This document shows, one piece after another, positions 31,952 to 34,575 of a DNA stretch of 34,575 bases. Origin of the DNA: Candidatus Methanoperedens sp. Its GTDB lineage: Archaea > Halobacteriota > Methanosarcinia > Methanosarcinales > Methanoperedenaceae. The notes below the pieces were generated by a model. That model made no database searches, was not told where the DNA came from, and saw only the letters and a list, made by a program, of their open reading frames with translations. The first letter of the stretch is position 1. Every line of letters begins with the position of its first letter. Location: positions 1 to 34,575 of the forward strand of contig JAQUQX010000017.1 in assembly GCA_028715885.1 (NCBI GenBank). The letters run 5' to 3'. A program made the position numbers and the translations under genes.

Positions 31952-32113
31952 ATGAAAATCCAGTGGAAATGTTCCCTGTGCGGATACCAGTTTGAGGGAG
32001 AACCCACGCCGCCAAAAAAGTGTCCTTCGTGTAAAGAAGCCTGCACTTTTATTGATGCCACCTGCTACATACCTGAATGCGAGGGACCAGAAGGCAGGGA
32101 CAGACGGATATAA
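31952..32113 (+). CDS. Rubredoxin-like / zinc-ribbon mini-protein
   Basis: 53 residues. Two Cys pairs (KCSLCGY at the start and KCPSCKEA in the middle) make a rubredoxin-type knuckle site for one Fe or Zn. Three more Cys follow (EACTF, ATCYI, PECEG), more than a plain rubredoxin has. GGAGGA stands before the ATG, overlapping the stop of the DsrE-like gene. It could donate electrons (if Fe is bound) or be structural (if Zn). Its place between a sulfur-carrier-like protein and the desulfurase homologue suggests it belongs to the Fe-S assembly group. Confidence 0.85.
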   Translation: MKIQWKCSLCGYQFEGEPTPPKKCPSCKEACTFIDATCYIPECEGPEGRDRRI

Positions 32114-32128
32114 GAAAAAGAGAGAAAA

Positions 32129-33292
32129 ATGAGACCGGTTTACATGGATCATGGCTCAGCTTCGCCCGTTGATAGCTGGGTGCTTGAAGCCATGATGCCC
32201 TATTTTGATAAAGATATTGGGAATCCCTCCTCTCTTCACTCTTCAGGGAGGAAAGCCAAACGAGAGCTTGAAGCCGCACGCCGGAATGTCGCAAACCTTA
32301 TCGGCGCGCCGAACCCCAAAAGCATAATATTCACATCCTGCGCCACAGAATCGAACAATCTTGCGCTGCGCGGCGCTGCAATGCGCTACAAAGATAAGGG
32401 AAATCATATAATCACGACTTCCATCGAGCACATGTCCGTGATGAACTCCTTAAAAGACCTGCAGAGAAGCGGGTTTGAGGTCACTTATATCCCGGTGGAT
32501 AAAGACGGGCTTGTGAGCGCAGAGCAAATCAAGAACGCGATAACTGAAAAGACCATTCTCATCTCAGTGATGTACGCAAACGGGGAAGTGGGAACCGTGC
32601 AGCCGATACGGGAAATAGGGGAGATAGCATCCGATAAAAAAATATTATTCCATGTTGACGGGACGGCTGCTGTTGGCAAAGTGCCTGTAAATGTCGAAAA
32701 TGAACATATCGACCTTCTTGCGATTTCATCGAATGATATATACGGTCCCAAAGGCGCTGGCGCGCTCTATGTCAGGCAGGGTGTGAGAATACTCCCGTCC
32801 ATGTTGGGAGGAGGGCAGGAATCCGGTATGAGGAGCGGCTCTGAGAATATCCCGGGAATTGTTGGCATGGGAAAAGCCGCTGAGCTTGCTATGGCGGAAA
32901 TGGTTGATAACGGCGCGCGGCTTATCAGGATGCGCGACCGGCTGATAGACAATATCCTGAAAATGGAATATACGTATCTCACAGGCAGCAGGACAAAGAG
33001 GCTTCCCAATAATGCGAGCTTCCGTTTCAGTTTCATTGAAGGGGAAAGCATCATACTACAGCTTAACGACCTTGGAATTACGGCGAGCACCGGCTCTGCG
33101 TGCTCCACGAAAACGCTTGAGCCATCGCATGTGCTCATAGCCATGGGACTGCGGCATGAGGAGGCGCACGGTTCGCTACTGCTCACGCTTGGCAGGTCCA
33201 ATACAGAAGAAGATGTGGATTACGTGCTTGGCTCCGTGCCAGCAGTTGTGGCAAAGCTCAGGGCATTGTCGCCGCTATATCCGAAAAAATAG
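32129..33292 (+). CDS. Cysteine desulfurase homologue (IscS/NifS) lacking the PLP lysine
   Basis: 387 residues, full length for IscS/NifS. The fold is clear: YMDHGSASP start, TSCATESNN (69-77), IEHMSV with the PLP-stacking H101, D177 in HVDGTAAVGK, R235 in GMRSGSEN and the mobile-loop Cys325 in STGSACSTKTLE. The Schiff-base site, however, reads SSNDIYGPKG (200-209) where SGHKIYGPKG is normal: N202 and D203 replace the His-Lys pair. The usual Gln near D177 is also Ala180. From the literature I recall that Archaeoglobus fulgidus IscS likewise has Asp in place of this Lys, lacks desulfurase activity and instead offers its Cys as a cluster ligand to IscU. The same is likely here, with the IscU fusion 8 bases downstream. 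Confidence 0.9.
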   Translation: MRPVYMDHGSASPVDSWVLEAMMPYFDKDIGNPSSLHSSGRKAKRELEAARRNVANLIGAPNPKSIIFTSCATESNNLALRGAAMRYKDKGNHIITTSIEHMSVMNSLKDLQRSGFEVTYIPVDKDGLVSAEQIKNAITEKTILISVMYANGEVGTVQPIREIGEIASDKKILFHVDGTAAVGKVPVNVENEHIDLLAISSNDIYGPKGAGALYVRQGVRILPSMLGGGQESGMRSGSENIPGIVGMGKAAELAMAEMVDNGARLIRMRDRLIDNILKMEYTYLTGSRTKRLPNNASFRFSFIEGESIILQLNDLGITASTGSACSTKTLEPSHVLIAMGLRHEEAHGSLLLTLGRSNTEEDVDYVLGSVPAVVAKLRALSPLYPKK

Positions 33293-33300
33293 GTGAAATT

Positions 33301-34575
33301 ATGGAAGAACAATTCGAATATTCAGAAAAAGTCATGGAGCATTTCAGGAACCCGCGAAATGTGGGAGAAGTCAAGGACGCTGACGGGATTGGAAGGGTAG
33401 GAAATCCTGTATGCGGGGACTTGATGGAAATCCAGATAAAAGTCGAGAATAATATCCTGAAGGACGTGAAGTTCAAGACTTTCGGCTGCGGCTCGGCGAT
33501 TGCCACAAGCAGCATGGTTACGGAAATGGCAAAGGGTAAGACGCTTGAGGAAGCGCTTAAAATCACTCGCAGCGATGTGGCGGCTGAACTTGACGGCCTT
33601 CCTCCAATCAAGATGCACTGTTCAAACCTTGCGGCTGATGCCCTCCATGCAGCCATAAAGGATTACATGTCGAAAAAAGAAGAGCGGGCTAAAGTCGAGG
33701 CAGAGAAATATGATTTTGATGTGGTTATCGTAGGCGGAGGACCGGGCGGGCTGACCACTGGGATTTTATGTGCTTACCGGGGGCTTAAGACAGCAATATT
33801 CGAAGCTTCAAACTGGGGCGGTATCCTTTCATGGCTGTGCCCCACCAAGATGATTGAGAACTTCCCGGGACTATGCGAAAAAACAACATGCTCAGACCTT
33901 GTTGAATCATGGGTGAATGAGGCGAAGAAACTGAAGGTCGAACTGAAAAAGGAACGAGTGAATGAAATCACTCAGGATAAGAAAGTTATTACCGATAGCG
34001 GTGAGTACAGAGGGAAGGTTATTGTCCTTGCCACAGGCAGTTCTCCATCACAGGCGGGTGTTAAGGGCGAGGAAAAATTCAGCAAGGACGAGCGTGGAGT
34101 ATATTATTACGTGAGGAATCCTGAAAAGTTTGCGGGAAAGCGGGTTCTCGTTGTTGGCGGGGGCAATTCGGCTGTTGATGCGGCGCTTTCCCTGGCTGAT
34201 ACCGCCGACCTTATTACCATTGCGCACAGGAAGGATGAGCTGCGAGCCCTCCCGCATAAGCTTGAGCGCATGAAAGCGATGGACAAAATCAAGGTGCTGT
34301 ATAATACCGAAGTTCTTGAAATAGCAGGCGCGGAAAAAGTAGAGAAGGCGGTAATGCGGAACTTGAAAGAGGATGAAACGTTCCAGCAGGTGGTGGATGT
34401 GGTCGTACTGGCTGTCGGTTTGACCCCGAATACCGAGATTTTCAAAAAGCTGGGGCTTGGGATGGATGAGAAAGGCTACATCAAGACCGATAAAACGCAA
34501 AAGACTAACATAGACGGGATTTACGCTGTGGGCGACATAGCCTCGGACCTGCAGCTTGTCGTGGTCGCGGTGGCG
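33301..34575 (+). CDS. IscU scaffold fused to a thioredoxin-reductase-like flavoprotein (C-terminus outside window)
   Basis: At least 425 codons, open to the last base. Residues 1-125 are an IscU scaffold with all three cluster Cys: C38 (NPVCGD, with D40), C63 (FGCGSA) and C107 (MHCSNL). After a Lys/Glu-rich linker (~124-137), residues 138 onward are a thioredoxin-reductase-type flavoprotein: FAD motif VVIVGGGPGG (141-150), ATGSSP (244-249), NAD(P)H motif VVGGGNSAVDAAL (284-296) and terminal FAD motif GIYAVGDIAS. The redox CxxC that precedes the NAD(P)H motif in true thioredoxin reductases is absent (GVYYYVRNPEKF there), so electrons probably pass from NAD(P)H via FAD to another acceptor, as in TrxR-like ferredoxin-NADP reductases. 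GGTGA precedes the ATG. The two parts are in one continuous frame. Confidence 0.92.
   Translation, partial: MEEQFEYSEKVMEHFRNPRNVGEVKDADGIGRVGNPVCGDLMEIQIKVENNILKDVKFKTFGCGSAIATSSMVTEMAKGKTLEEALKITRSDVAAELDGLPPIKMHCSNLAADALHAAIKDYMSKKEERAKVEAEKYDFDVVIVGGGPGGLTTGILCAYRGLKTAIFEASNWGGILSWLCPTKMIENFPGLCEKTTCSDLVESWVNEAKKLKVELKKERVNEITQDKKVITDSGEYRGKVIVLATGSSPSQAGVKGEEKFSKDERGVYYYVRNPEKFAGKRVLVVGGGNSAVDAALSLADTADLITIAHRKDELRALPHKLERMKAMDKIKVLYNTEVLEIAGAEKVEKAVMRNLKEDETFQQVVDVVVLAVGLTPNTEIFKKLGLGMDEKGYIKTDKTQKTNIDGIYAVGDIASDLQLVVVAVA

Noticed and set aside
33301-33690. The IscU and reductase parts as two separate genes joined by a sequencing error
   Set aside because: The frame is continuous through a plausible charged linker, and no ribosome site with start is seen at the beginning of the flavoprotein part; fusion is the simpler reading, though read coverage should settle it.

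Overview
The window reads as chromosome of a methanogen-lineage euryarchaeon, most likely Methanosarcinales or a Methanoperedens-like relative. The pointers are a formylmethanofuran:tetrahydromethanopterin formyltransferase (ftr), archaeal type IV pilin and ArlI/ArlJ-type genes, a PGF-CTERM surface protein, KaiC-like ATPases, a UPF0058 protein, a response regulator whose output domain looks like a methanogen output domain, and archaeal TATA-type promoters. No rRNA, tRNA, CRISPR array, insertion sequence or integrase was seen. The taxon is an inference.

Left part (1-9.4 kb), metabolism and redox. A nitroreductase (cut by the window edge) lies downstream of kbl, which is divergent from tdh; kbl and tdh together turn threonine into glycine and acetyl-CoA. 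ftr converges on tdh across a terminator-like hairpin and has a striking inverted repeat in its leader. Next come a UPF0058 gene with an apparent AUA/AUU start, a cupredoxin-like lipoprotein, two tandem flavin split-barrel genes (one fused to a membrane domain), a methyltransferase, an ArsR-like regulator/small membrane protein/protein disulfide oxidoreductase operon, and a secreted Met/Gly-rich PepSY-like protein.

Middle part (9.5-21.8 kb), a surface-filament locus. It holds a FlaD/E-domain protein with four 58-residue coiled-coil repeats, a repetitive Lys/Glu-rich coiled-coil protein, an ArlI/GspE-type ATPase, an ArlJ/TadC-type membrane platform, two near-identical type IV pilins flanking a third pilin-like protein, and an 1132-residue adhesin carrying a pilin-type N-terminus and a C9 tract.

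Next (21.9-28.9 kb), a signalling island: a KaiC-like ATPase, two related histidine kinases, a receiver protein with a Cys-rich output domain, a second KaiC-like ATPase overlapping a KaiC-like protein without a P-loop, and a PGF-CTERM surface protein followed by a small membrane protein. A 17-base box recurs three times in this island. Its position beside the pilus locus suggests control of surface structures, but no direct link is visible.

Right part (28.9-34.6 kb). A TrpB2-type tryptophan synthase beta chain overlaps a coiled-coil protein. Then comes a compact sulfur/Fe-S cluster: a DsrE-like protein, a rubredoxin-like mini-protein, a cysteine-desulfurase homologue in which the PLP lysine is replaced by Asp, and an IscU scaffold fused to a thioredoxin-reductase-like flavoprotein that lacks the CxxC pair (open to the window end). 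This is the best candidate for an unusual system: the desulfurase homologue probably cannot use PLP chemistry, while the scaffold carries its own reductase domain.
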